Origin: Sepiola atlantica
Taxonomy: Eukaryota; Mollusca; Cephalopoda; Sepiida; Sepiolidae
Reading direction: 5' to 3'
DNA length: 64,000 bases
Assembly (NCBI GenBank): GCA_963556195.1
Contig: OY744522.1
Coordinates: 33,055,324-33,119,323 of the forward strand
Part shown: positions 32,728 through 43,440 of the stretch, piece by piece
Layout of the letters: each line of letters opens with the position of its first letter
How positions within the stretch are numbered: the stretch's first letter is position 1
Translations under genes and position numbers: made by a program
The notes under the pieces: model-generated
What the model saw: only the letters and a program-made list of their open reading frames with translations
The model's database searches: none
Told to the model about the DNA's origin: nothing

Positions 32728-34830
32728 ATGGAACTATACACTCTCGGATATTCAACCAAAAATATCCCAACCCCAAAACACCAAACATACACCAGGATTC
32801 TCCTGACAAAAATAGTGGACGTTATAGGTAGAATGAGGTGGAAAGTTTTTAATACAGAACAGAGGCAAAAAGAAAAAAACTACTACGGCTTAAAATCTGG
32901 TAAATACTCGCCAAAAGTAGAGGTCTTAGACAATTTCGAAAAAGACCTACTCAATATTACTCACAACCTAGTTTTTACAAACAAGCAAAACCCATTTCAG
33001 AAGACACTTGCCGCCGACATAAAACAACTTAAAAGAGAAAATAGCGCACTTATATTCTCCGACAAAACTAAAAATATTTATAAAATGACCAAAAAGGAAA
33101 AAAACAGACCTAACAATTAGCTCCATTACCGATAAATATCAATTAGTCAAGGCAGATACATATAAGTCTATTAATAATGATACTACTGAGATAGCTACTA
33201 GACTAGGTGTCGAATATAGAATTAATTACTTAGATAAGAGGAAGTCCTTTGTTATCTTAAAAGAACACAAAGAAAACTTCACAAATAAACCCTCCTGCAG
33301 ACTTATCAACCCAGTTAGAAGCGAACTAGGACTAGCAAGCAAATCCATTGTTAAAAATATAGTTAATAAAATTAAGGAAAAAACAAACCTAAGTCTGTGG
33401 GGCAATACTAACTCAGTCCTAAATTGGTTCCATAACATACAAGAAAAACACCGATGCAAATTCACACAATTAGACATAGTAGACTTCTACCAATCCATTA
33501 CAAAATACACCCTGAATAAGGCCTTAATATTTGCACTTTTACACACAAACCTCAGTCAACTAGAAAGGGACACAATACTACAAGCAATACAAACCCTTCT
33601 CTTCTTCGAGGGAAGGGCTTGGGTTAAAAAATCAAACCCAGAGGACCCATTTGATATTGCAATGGGGCCCTACGATGGTGCAGACATCTGCGACTTAGTC
33701 GGCTTACTTATATTAGATACACTCCAAAATAAATTTCCAGACCATTTCTTTGGTCTCTATAGAGATGACGGACTTTGCCTGTCACGCAACCACAACGGAA
33801 ACACATTAGATAGATTTAGAAAAGAATTAACAAACACCTTCCATAATCTCGGTTTCAAAATCACCATTAAAACAAATTTAGACCAAGTAAACTTCCTAGA
33901 TACCACACTGAACCGTAAAAACAATACACACAAACCTTTCCACAAACCCAATGAAACACTCCAATACATACACAAGGGATCCTGCCACCCCCCACCATCT
34001 TTAAAAATGTAGTCAATAATATTAGCCAAAGGATTTCAAACCTCTCATCCAGTCCCGAATTTTTCAACCAACCAGCACCATATTGCAACAAAGCGCTCCG
34101 CGACAGCGGGTTCAGAGAAGAGATCTCATACACCCCCACCCGAGACCAACCACGGGGGACCCGCAATAGAAGGAGATCGGTGATCTGGTTTTCCCCATCC
34201 TATTCCACCAATACCAAGACAAATGTTGGCCACCTTTTCCTCAAATTACTCGACAAACACCTTCCACCCACAAGTGACCTATACAAACTTTTTAACAGAA
34301 ATTCTGTTAAGGTCAGCTATTCCACTGCCCCTTCAATAAGAAAAATTATCTCTGCGGAACCTAAAGCAATTACAAACGCAGGCTGCTCATGCCAAGACAA
34401 AAACAACTGCCCCCTAGAGGGAAATTGCAAAATCGATTCAATCATATATGAAGCAACCGTCACAAACCAGAATACCGGTAGTGCATAAAAATACATTGGG
34501 ATGACGAAGGGAAACTTCAAACAAAGATTATACGCACACAGAAACCCCTTCAGATACAAAAACAAGGCCAATACGGCACTCGCGACCCGAATATGGCAAC
34601 TTAAAGAAGAAAATACACCCTTCACCATCAAATGGAAAGTAATTGAGAAAAAAACATCCTTCTCTCCAGCCATAAACAGATGTCCTCTATGTGACGCTGA
34701 AAAATACCGCATTTCAAGGGCCATCATTGATCCGAATACAGCCTGTTTGAATAGCCGCGACGAAATCTTTAAGGGATGTATTCACAAGAGACAAGCACTA
34801 CTCATAAACTGGACTGACCGATTCACATAA
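32728..34830 (+). pseudogene. Penelope-like pol: reverse transcriptase + GIY-YIG endonuclease (near-intact)
   Basis: Coding runs in frame from 32728 to about 33105, shifts to a second frame to 34012, and returns to the first frame from about 33990 to 34830. One TAA (34486-34488) interrupts it. In order: N-terminal region; RT motif A TQLDIVDFY (about 33464-33490); motif B GPYDGADICD (about 33665-33694); catalytic YRDDGL (about 33757-33774); motif NFLDTTL (about 33892); a Cys cluster CSCQ..CPLEGNC (about 34382-34428); and the endonuclease with YEAT...YIGMT (34446-34505), Arg in FKQRLYAH and Glu in CDAEKY. This gives about 700 residues, usual for the family. ATG at 32728 is assumed to be the start because it follows the pseudo-LTR closely. 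The protein would copy RNA at a nicked target. Confidence 0.88.
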
Positions 34831-35124
34831 TGTCTAGTTACTCCCCCCTCTACTTCCATCATTACTAATATAAACAAATTAAAAAATACAAACAAACACC
34901 TTATCAGCCCATATCCACATAAATTTCAAGAGCAAAAACTTCGACTTTCACAAAAATATTTAATTTATTTATCAGTTATTAGACTAATCTAACAAATCCA
35001 TTTAAACAACCTCAAACCTTTATTTTCCAACTAAGTTACCTCCCTTAGATCTAGCAATTTCTTTATTAAAATTACTCCGGACGGTCTAAAAGAATTTTAA
35101 CACGATTTCAACTAACGGTTTTTC
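34831..35124. other. 3' untranslated region of the Penelope-like element
   Basis: AT-rich sequence between the pol stop codon and the right pseudo-LTR. No other feature. Confidence 0.6.
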
Positions 35125-35656
35125 CTTTCAGAACGCACACCTTTAAACCCAAAAACAGTAACGGCTAATGATACAAATTCATAAAATTGGCTCACGGGAA
35201 TTACATAGAAACCTTTTTATTTTTTATCTTTTTATTTTTTTATTTCTTATGTTTTAATTTCAAATTTTATTTTAATTTTAATTTTATTTTTATTTTATTT
35301 TTTTATTTTTCATTCCCTTTAATCTTATATTATTATATCTCTCCAAATCTCCTCCGGTTTTAAATCTCAACAGTTTCATTACACTAAATTTAAATTCAAA
35401 CAAACATACATAACACATTGAACAAATAACGCGTCCCAACGAGAGTGTCATGTGACTTCACATTTCCAAAACAGATGACAACAGAAGCTGAAGAGAGCCG
35501 GATGGCTAAAACTTTCCGAGCTTGAAACCGACGTTACGAATGTTGTACTAATATTTCTGTACCAAAATAAATAAATATTATGTTCTTAATTTTTAACTTT
35601 AATTCTTAATTAATCGAGCACTCTGCTGGGATTTTTCCTACTATATTACAAAGAAG

Positions 35657-35659
<3 letters not shown>
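35125..35659 (+). repeat. Right pseudo-LTR of Penelope-like element
   Basis: Direct repeat of 32073-32606 with scattered substitutions. It ends AAAGAAGTTA at the (TA)n tract. Confidence 0.9.
35478..35546 (+). ncRNA. Hammerhead-like ribozyme in right pseudo-LTR (degraded)
   Basis: Same layout as 32425-32493: CTGAAGA, GAAAC, and distal helix I ACAACA/TGTTGT. A G-to-T change near the cleavage site (GACGTTAC instead of GACGGTAC) breaks helix III, so this copy is probably inactive. Confidence 0.45.

Positions 35660-35746
<87 letters not shown>
35657..35746. repeat. (TA)n microsatellite
   Basis: 90-bp TA tract abutting the end of the Penelope-like element. Confidence 0.97.
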
Positions 35747-35749
<3 letters not shown>

Positions 35750-35753
<4 letters not shown>

Positions 35754-36320
35754 TTTACTTCAGTCGAAATTCTCAGATATAAAAGGCCCCCTTCATGGGG
35801 CTAACACTTGATCTCTGTATGAGATACATGGATATTCGAATATTCCATTAAAGTTCTCTTTTACCTGTCAAACGTTGAGTTAGTAAAGAAGTTAAGAACA
35901 TTCATTTTCCTCTATGCAATTGACCAGTTAACTATGTTATAGTATATCTTTCTCGTAACCTTAGCGGATTCCAGGACAATAATTCATCTAGTCTAGTGGA
36001 GTATTCAGCTAACTGCTGTCACTTGGGGTAACATCACTAAGAGATGGTGCACCATTGCTCGTATAGCCGTATCGAGTGGATCTTATTTTGGGCTTCGAAT
36101 ATTATGTTATTTTGAATATTTTGTCAGGGTTTACTTGTAGGGTGACGTATCCTCATGTCAAGTTTTCCTGACAAACCCTTGTACAGAGAGACAAAAGACA
36201 CTCAATGATTGTGTCTAGTATGTAACTCAAAATCTCTTGTAAGTAATTCAAACTCTCCTAGTAGGTAATTCAAACTCTCCATATATGTGTGCGTGTGCGT
36301 ATATAATTATTCAAAGTTTT
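35750..36320. other. No recognisable gene
   Basis: Contains TATAAAAGG followed by a CCCC...GGGG dyad (about 35778-35800) and three copies of GTAA(C/T)TCAAA(A/C)TCTC (36225-36280). No coding signal. Confidence 0.5.
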
Positions 36321-36436
36321 ATAAAAGAGTATTTTTATAGATATATTTTCAATTGTATCATGAAAAAATTCCCAATATGAAAAAGTTATGCTCAATATTA
36401 GAAATAGAGCATTATTATTGTTTAATAAAAGTGAAG

Positions 36437-36437
<1 letters not shown>

Positions 36438-36488
<51 letters not shown>
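36438..36488. repeat. (TA)n microsatellite
   Basis: Left border of the inverted repeat that follows. Before it (36335-36437) is sequence resembling 16800-16835 (GCTCAATAT..AAATAGAGC). Confidence 0.95.
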
Positions 36489-36490
<2 letters not shown>

Positions 36491-36862
36491 TGATTAAACA
36501 GGAGTGCCAACTTCTGCTTATTCAGCTTTTGATCCATTTTTTCTAGTCTTCGTACGACGGATTTGATGTTATAATCCAATTGAAGTGCTGTTGAAATAAT
36601 TTAAAAGAGCGCATTCTTGATAGATTCACCAATGTATTTCATTTTGCAACCGCCCGACGACGACCGATGTCGATCGAAAACGTTCGCACAAAATACGGAG
36701 ATTTCTTACACTCCTTGGATTATAACATCAAATCCGTCGTACGAAGACTAGAAAAAACTGGTCAAAAGCTGAATAAGCAGAAGTTGGCACTCCTGTTTAA
36801 TCAAATATGTATAAGGGAGGGAATGCTGCCCAATTATACAAATTTTAAAATATATATATATA
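36488..36862. repeat. Inverted repeat, ~95-bp arms, with short coding remnant
   Basis: The arm 36489-36583 (TTGATTAAACAGGAGTGCCA...TTATAATCCAA) is complementary to 36716-36812. The plus-strand frame 36667-36900 reads through the right arm (KTGQKLNKQKLALLFNQICI..EGMLPNYTN). It resembles the N-terminal part of Penelope-like polyproteins, though I am not certain. Partial inverted 5' copies are a known Penelope trait. Confidence 0.65.
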
Positions 36863-36989
36863 TAGTTACATATTTATTTTCTTATTTTCTTAATATTTAA
36901 CAAAAAATGTGGAAATGTAAGAAACGTGTAAAAATTTGACAGTTCTTTTCTTAGGTGTTTACAAAACGACAGTTGTGTTGTGTGGAAAA

Positions 36990-37610
36990 AGTAAGTAACA
37001 TAATATTGAGGGGGGTAAACTTAATTCACCCCAAACAAGGCAGGTCGCCATTGTAAACGTAAGGGGCTACTGAGAATTAAGGTGTATGTTTAGAGTATCA
37101 TCCTAAGTTGGGAGCTGTGTAGCGAGATGTCTGTTTACATTAGTTTTAAACCCCTGCATGTCGGTACAGTCGGGGAAACAGAGAGCAGGGTGGGAGTTCT
37201 AGAGGTCGGCAGCACAAGGAAAGAAGCTATTCGAGTAGAACATCTTCCGGCATCTATAGTAAAGGATTTTGTTGCTAGTCGGGTGGCTCGGGGTATTTAC
37301 CTTAAGAGAGTATAAGTACCGTAAGTTTATCGAGGTGGAAGTCGTTGTAAAAAAAATTACAGGGATGCAACACGGTGACGATGTGACAGGGCTGGAGGTT
37401 GGTTGACAGTATGGCACCTCTTCGATTATAAATTGATTTTTGCACCCTGCCCAAGACAGAGAGACTAGTGGTTTGTGCACCAGCCCATATATGGCAACAA
37501 TACTCCATGCACAGACGAATGGTTTTGCAGTAAGATACTGGCAGGTGTGAGAAGAATTCTAGCCTGGTGATGGGAGTCTACCTTCTTTGCGACAGGCTTA
37601 GCAACATCTG
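36990..37610 (-). pseudogene. 3' end of a Jockey/CR1-type LINE
   Basis: The minus strand reads HHQARILLTPAS, VHGVLLPYMGWCTNH or MEYCCHIWAGAQTTSLSVL in different frames, then NLQPCHIVTVLHPC and MFYSNSFFPCAADLWNS. These are the C-terminal reverse transcriptase/tail blocks also present at 45170-45660. It ends in the shared 3' tail (CCTTGTTTGGGGTGAATTAAG, about 37022-37045). Several frameshifts. It carries no catalytic RT core. Confidence 0.8.
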
Positions 37611-37737
37611 TTATGTACTTATTCCAAAATACAAAAACACTTTGACTATTATGCTATTTTATATTGCAGTTTTCATGGATTTTTTTTTGTCGGAAATTAT
37701 AGAATTTCATACAATTTTTAAACGTTTCTTACCTCCC

Positions 37738-37762
37738 GCTTACTTTTTTTTTTTTTTTTTTA
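37738..37762. repeat. Poly(T) run
   Basis: Short T-rich run. The 37610-37840 stretch around it holds no recognisable gene. Confidence 0.7.
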
Positions 37763-37839
37763 AATAATTTTTACATTTTTTGCAATATTGTCAAACATTT
37801 AATGTGACATTAATATGGCTGTTCTGTCATATTGGAGAT

Positions 37840-38600
37840 TTTAATCTAAAAGTTGCATTTAGATTAAGCTTAAGTAGTTTCAGCTTGAAATATTCAAGGA
37901 TAAATGAGTCACTAACTATGTGTATAGGCTTTGTTCGTCGTCCAGTCGCTATGTCGGTAGGTTTGTCTGTCACACTTCGATCTAAAAAAACAACGTTTGT
38001 TTTGGTCAGTACTGTTTAAGATTGAAATAGCGTTTTTTATCAGTTTGTTACGTTGAAGTTTTAAATAACAATTACTTTGGCCTGTTATGCTTAAGTTTGT
38101 AATATCATTTTGTCAGTCTGTCACGATTTTGTTTGAAACAGCATGTTGTGGATCTGTGATGCCTAAAGTTATCGTTGGTCTGCCATGCTTATGTTTGACA
38201 TATTATTTTGTCAATCTGTCAGGCTTACATTTGAAATAGAATTTTTAAGATGCGTCCAGTCACCTTTATAATAGTACTCCTTGTCAATTTGTTGGTCTGT
38301 CACACTTATGAAAAGTAATTTTTGTCTACCACGATTAAGTTTCAAGTAATAATTTTAGATACTTTTATAGTAGTCGTCTGTAAGTTTGTCACGCTTATAT
38401 TTGAAATAGTATTTTCGTTAGTCTGTCACACTTACGTTTGGAATACAATTTCTTTGGTCTATCACGTTTGAGTTTAAAAAGCATTTTCTTTGATCTGTCA
38501 CACTGAAGTTGGAAATACCTTTTTTGGTTTGTCACGATTACGTTTGAAACGACAGCCTTTAAGTCTGTCAGGCTTAAATTTGAAGTAACATGCATAATAG
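37840..38600. repeat. Diverged outer monomers of the 95-bp satellite
   Basis: Motifs such as CTGTCACGCTTAAGTTTGAAAT recur irregularly (37965, 38110, 38210, 38300, 38385, 38475, 38515) with lengths unlike the core unit. These are old, degenerate copies flanking the homogeneous array. Confidence 0.75.
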
Positions 38601-40110
38601 TAGTCTCTGTCCGTTCGTCTTTAAGTTACGCATGAGTTTATAAAATTATTTTCTTTCATCTGTCACGCTTAAATTTGAAGTAACATGGATAATAGTAATC
38701 TCTGTCAGTCCGTCTGTATGTTACGCATGAGTTTATAAAATTATTTTCTTTCATCTGTCACGCTTAAATTTGAAGAAACATGGATAATAGTAATCTCTGT
38801 CAGTCCGTCTGTATGTTACGCATGAGTTTATAAAATTATTTTCTTTCATCTGTCACGCTTAAATTTGAAGAAACATGGATAATAGTAATCTCTGTCAGTC
38901 CGTCTGTATGTTACGCTTAAGTTTATAAAATTATTTTCTTTCATCTGTCACGCTTAAATTTGAAGTAACATGCATAATAGTAGTCTCTGTCCGTCCGTCT
39001 GTATGTTACGCATGAGTTTATAAAATTATTTTCTTTCATCTGTCACGCTTAAATTTGAAGTAACATGGATAATAGTAATCTCTGTCAGTCCGTCTGTATG
39101 TTACGCATGAGTTTATAAAATTATTTTCTTTCATCTGTCACGCTTAAATTTGAAGTAACATGGATAATAGTAATCTCTGTCAGTCCGTCTGTATGTTACG
39201 CATGAGTTTATAAAATTATTTTCTTTCATCTGTCACGCTTAAATTTGAAGTAACATGGATAATAGTAATCTCTGTCAGTCCGTCTGTATGTTACGCATGA
39301 GTTTATAAAATTATTTTCTTTCATCTGTCACGCTTAAATTTGAAGTAACATGGATAATAGTAATCTCTGTCAGTCCGTCTGTATGTTACGCATGAGTTTA
39401 TAAAATTATTTTCTTTCATCTGTCACGCTTAAATTTGAAGAAACATGGATAATAGTAATCTCTCTCCGTCCGTCTGTATGTTACGCATGAGTTTATAAAA
39501 TTATTTTCTTTCATCTGTCACGCTTAAATTTGAAGTAACATGGATAATAGTAATCTCTGTCAGTCCGTCTGTATGTTACGCATGAGTTTATAAAATTATT
39601 TTCTTTCATCTGTCACGCTTAAATTTGAAGTAACATGGATAATAGTAATCTCTGTCAGTCCGTCTGTATGTTACGCATGAGTTTATAAAATTATTTTCTT
39701 TCATCTGTCACGCTTAAATTTGAAGTAACATGGATAATAGTAATCTCTGTCAGTCCGTCTGTATGTTACGCATGAGTTTATAAAATTATTTTCTTTCATC
39801 TGTCACGCTTAAATTTGAAGTAACATGGATAATAGTAATCTCTGTCAGTCCGTCTGTATGTTACGCATGAGTTTATAAAATTATTTTCTTTCATCTGTCA
39901 CGCTTAAATTTGAAGTAACATGGATAATAGTAATCTCTGTCAGTCCGTCTGTATGTTACGCATGAGTTTATAAAATTATTTTCTTTCATCTGTCACGCTT
40001 AAATTTGAAGAAACATGGATAATAGTAATCTCTCTCCGTCCGTCTGTATGTTACGCTTAAGTTTATAAAATTATTTTCTTTCATCTGTCACGCTCAAATT
40101 TTAAATAGCA
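38600..40110. repeat. 95-bp satellite, homogeneous core
   Basis: About 15-16 head-to-tail copies of a 95-bp unit containing ACGCATGAGTTTATAAAATT, ATTTTCTTTCATCTGTCACG and ATAGTAATCTCTGTCAGTCC. Most differ by only one or two bases (TGGATAATAG/TGCATAATAG, GTAACATGG/GAAACATGG). Edge copies are diverged. Confidence 0.97.
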
Positions 40111-40767
40111 TTAACAGATGTGTCCAGATGCCTCTATAGGTGTAGGTTTTATCTGTCCTTCGCTTGGAATTCTTCTTTTTTTTCTTTTTTAATATGTGAA
40201 TTTTTTAATATGTCCTTCGCTTTGTTACGCTTACGTTTTAAAAAGCACTAAGTTTGGTTCGTGACACTTTCATTTGTAATACGATTTTAGATTCACCTGG
40301 GCACATCTACAGTCGTAGTCTCTGTCCGTTAACATCGCGCTGTTTAAATGGACGCATCTTGGAATTCTTTTTTTTTTCTTATTCTTTTTTAATATGTGAA
40401 TTGCTATAAAATATGTTCGGTCAATTTAGAAATGACTTCATTACACATCAGTTCTTTAGTAATCTACTTCAGTAAGACTAAAATTAAAGTAGAGGTGCGG
40501 GACTGAGCTAATGGATACTGTCGCGGACTCTGGAAACGATTATACGGAACACTAATCCTATATGCCGAATTCTCTACAATAATTAAATCTTCCAGTTTAT
40601 AAAAATATCAATGAAAATGCTTAATGCGTATGTTCTCTCCCTGCTGAACAGCGTGCAGGGCAAGTAACCCAATCTGTTAAAGCAACCGTAGAAGCGTGTG
40701 GCTTCCAATTTTATTTCTAAAATATCTAGTACTTGTTTTATGTATAGTCATAACAGTAGAAAAGTCG
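40111..40767. other. No recognisable gene
   Basis: Further decayed satellite-like pieces to about 40330, including two GGAATTCTTTTTTT..CTTTTTTAATATGTGAATT segments (40170 and 40355). The rest is AT-rich. Confidence 0.5.
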
Positions 40768-40779
40768 TATATATATATA

Positions 40780-40834
<55 letters not shown>

Positions 40835-40840
40835 TTATAA
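40768..40840. repeat. Interrupted (TA)n microsatellite
   Basis: TA runs separated by TTTA/AAAT. Confidence 0.95.
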
Positions 40841-40984
40841 TATAAAACTAAAAATAATACATTAATCACTTAACTAATAGTTTGGTAGTTTTGTTTTACG
40901 GCATATCAACCCTTTTTGGGTTATTTAATGCCGAATCTGGTCTTGTTTTCTTCTCTTTTTTGTTTCTTTCCCCTTTTAATATCT

Positions 40985-41160
40985 GTTTCTATTTAACCCA
41001 TAGTTGGGACCCTAACAGGTACTACCACTCCGGGTCAGGGTGGACCTGGGAGCAATGGTAATTAAGAGGAGGCTCCACATTCCCCAAAGTCCGTAAGCCG
41101 GATCTCACCATCGGATGTGGTTTAAGGTCATATCCAGGACCGGGAGTAGGGTAGGAAAAA
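40985..41160. repeat. GC-richer segment of unknown family
   Basis: ACCACTCCGGGTCAGGGTGG...AAGTCCGTAAGCCGGATCTC stands out in composition from its AT-rich surroundings. It may be the 3' part of a LINE or SINE. No coding frame or tRNA boxes are convincing. Confidence 0.35.
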
Positions 41161-41718
41161 TAAAAATAAAAAAAGGGAAGGGAGAAAGGGAGAAGGGCTG
41201 TTGTTTTTGTTTTTGATTTTGTAGAACATAATTAAGTTTTACAAACAAAAAAAAACAAAAAACAAAAAAACGTCAATGTAGGTGAATTTCGTCTCAGGGA
41301 GCCACAGGGCAGCCTGATCTGGTATCACCAGCTTAACTAATAGTGTCATGGATTCGTCCAAACACTTTAAAATGCAGCAACATTTTTGTAAGTAACGGAT
41401 AAATTTTATTAGACAGACGAACAGCACAGGTAAAGAATTTTTTTTGTGTGTCTTAAATAACTAATATAAGTTAGCAAAACATTTATATGGAACAAAACGT
41501 AGATTTAGTATAAGGAACGTTTATGTTTTTGTCTTTTAAGGGAAGTGGGGTCTGATCAACTCTGCTGGGAAGCCATGAAATTAAACACTGTCTTGTTTTT
41601 AAATTCCCGAAACAGTTTTTCATGGTAAACAACTGATGATCCCTTAAAATAGTGTTAGAAACTAACTAATATAATAACTGTAAAAAATAAATTGACTTAC
41701 ATGAGTGATTTTCCACTG

Positions 41719-41787
41719 GAAGACTTGAGACTATAAGTTTGTTTTTTTTTGTTTTTTTTATATAGTTTTAATGGTTGAGAAACTTCC

Positions 41788-41797
<10 letters not shown>
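41719..41797 (+). repeat. 79-bp segment repeated at the window end
   Basis: GAGACTATAAGTTT, T-run, TATAGTTTTAATGGTTGAGAAACTTCCGAGACTATATA also occurs at 63841-63934. Both copies run into (TA)n. Confidence 0.85.

Positions 41798-41856
<59 letters not shown>
41793..41856. repeat. (TA)n microsatellite
   Basis: It is followed by TTTCTCTCTAGGAATAAGG..AGAAT.AAGC, a border sequence that recurs after the (TA)n at 47862. Confidence 0.95.
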
Positions 41857-41863
<7 letters not shown>

Positions 41864-41934
41864 TTCTCTCTAGGAATAAGGTTAGAATGAAGCGTTACTA
41901 GTTACTAACGAGGATAATCTAACACTTCCCAACA

Positions 41935-42365
41935 ATGGCGTCACCAATAGGATTTAGATTGTCTCTCAAAGATTCCGACTTTGTCAATACATGGCTACGA
42001 TGTTTTGCTGCTACTGCAAAGAACTAAAAAGTTAAAAGACAACAAAGAAAACTGGAGGAGGAAATGTGAGATATGGGATTTATTTATAACTACAGCTGTA
42101 TGTGATGCCATCATGGAAGCATCCACTATGGCGTATCCCACAAACCTGGAAGACCTGACTTTCGAGAAAATAATCATAGATCATAAAAAATATGAGACCC
42201 AAGAAAAGGTTGGTCGTGGTAGAAAGAACGAAGTTCATTGTGATGAAACAAGAAAGTGACGAACTAATGATAAAATATTTATACCGTCTACGAAATACGA
42301 GTAGATATTGCGAATTTGAAAAACTTATTAACGCTCTCCTGTCGCTAGAGGGCGTAATCAACTGA
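41935..42365 (+). pseudogene. Retrotransposon gag-like fragment
   Basis: Starting at the ATG near 41935 (MASPIGFRLSLKDSDFVNTW), then a frame change into 41981-42259 (WRRKCEIWDLFITTAVCDAI, TNLEDLTFEKI) and another into ELMIKYLYRLRNTSRYCEFE (about 42258-42318). This matches the capsid-like core of gag from Ty3/gypsy elements: spacing of the WLRCF, ..LIRDH.. and QYLHRLR..S.YCEF-type blocks. At least two frameshifts are present and no zinc knuckle is seen. Confidence 0.6.
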
Positions 42366-42483
42366 TTGTAAATTTTAAAAATCGTAAAATTCTCAATTGC
42401 TGCAAGGACATATATCTACTAAAAACATTCTATGCCCAATTTTGGTACATATATTCATAATAATGACTGTCATAAATTTTGTG

Positions 42484-42537
42484 TGTATATATATATATAT
42501 ATATATCTTCAGTTTTCTGTCATCTATGGGAGGTGAC

Positions 42538-42620
<83 letters not shown>
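42484..42620. repeat. Two (TA)n tracts
   Basis: TA at 42484-42508 and 42540-42620, separated by TTCAGTTTTCTGTCATCTATGGGAGGTGACG. Confidence 0.95.
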
Positions 42621-42621
<1 letters not shown>

Positions 42622-42639
42622 ATTTTTTTTTAATTCTTA

Positions 42640-43440
42640 ATACCTGCGGAGGCTCTGAAATACCTGACTAGTACACTGGCGCAAGAGTATGCCTCTCGGT
42701 GTAATGGACCTGTAGACTTTGTCAAATCATCTATCTAGAAGTAAAACTCTGATATAAAAACTGTGCTCCTGACTACTTACGTCTTGGTAGCAAACCGTTG
42801 GGGAGGGATGCCGACTTAGTCCTGATCAACGACTCTCCTATATTTGAGATCTCGAACAAAATATCCGGTTTGCTAACCTAAAATTGCTTAAGGAGTAGAT
42901 GGGCTCTCCATATCGCCCAGTCTTTCCACTACTTCTTTGTCTATTATCCAAGCGCAGAGGTACTAGCGCAGGGACACCTCAAAGACACTCAATGTTTGAC
43001 CTTGTTTGCTGACTAGGACAATGAACGCCGTCTCTCTTTCTCTCTATCTGGGCAACTTGGTGGGAAAATTTGTGTCACTAAGTCTCACATGTCTAGTCTG
43101 GGTCGCTCTTGTTCCGACAGGTTTAGGGTACAAGTTGGACAGCTTGTCTGGCTGCTGTTTCCGACTGGTAGTACAGGAGCCCTAACTCTTAGATAGCACT
43201 AAGAGCGGCTGCTCTATCAACAGTTGTATAATATTGTGGGTAGCTGTATGTGCCATGTCGCGCATGGAAAGGAACCCTACAAGTATCCCCGGTGGGCTTT
43301 CCCGAGGAAACAATCCCCATGGAGCAAGTCTCGACTAATGATCTGGTTGTGTGAGCTTATTGGCATCAAACTAGCACCCACTTTGCCCTCACCACTCTAT
43401 CTAAAACCAAAATGACAATATAAAGTAAAAGAAACAAACC
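42640..43440. other. GC-moderate DNA, probably 5' part of the LINE
   Basis: Base composition rises compared with the flanks and continues into the LINE coding remnant. No domain is recognisable. It could be ORF1 or 5' UTR. Confidence 0.4.

Larger units (their letters stand above)
32073..35659 (+). mobile_element. Penelope-like retroelement with direct pseudo-LTRs
   Basis: Two ~534-bp direct repeats (32073-32606 and 35125-35659) flank a single pol gene with reverse transcriptase and C-terminal GIY-YIG endonuclease. This pattern, with repeats arising from partial tandem copies, is known for Penelope-like elements. The pseudo-LTRs are near-identical and pol has only two frameshifts and one nonsense codon by my reading. 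The insertion is therefore fairly young, and it is the most complete element here. The right end runs into (TA)n at 35657. Confidence 0.88.
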
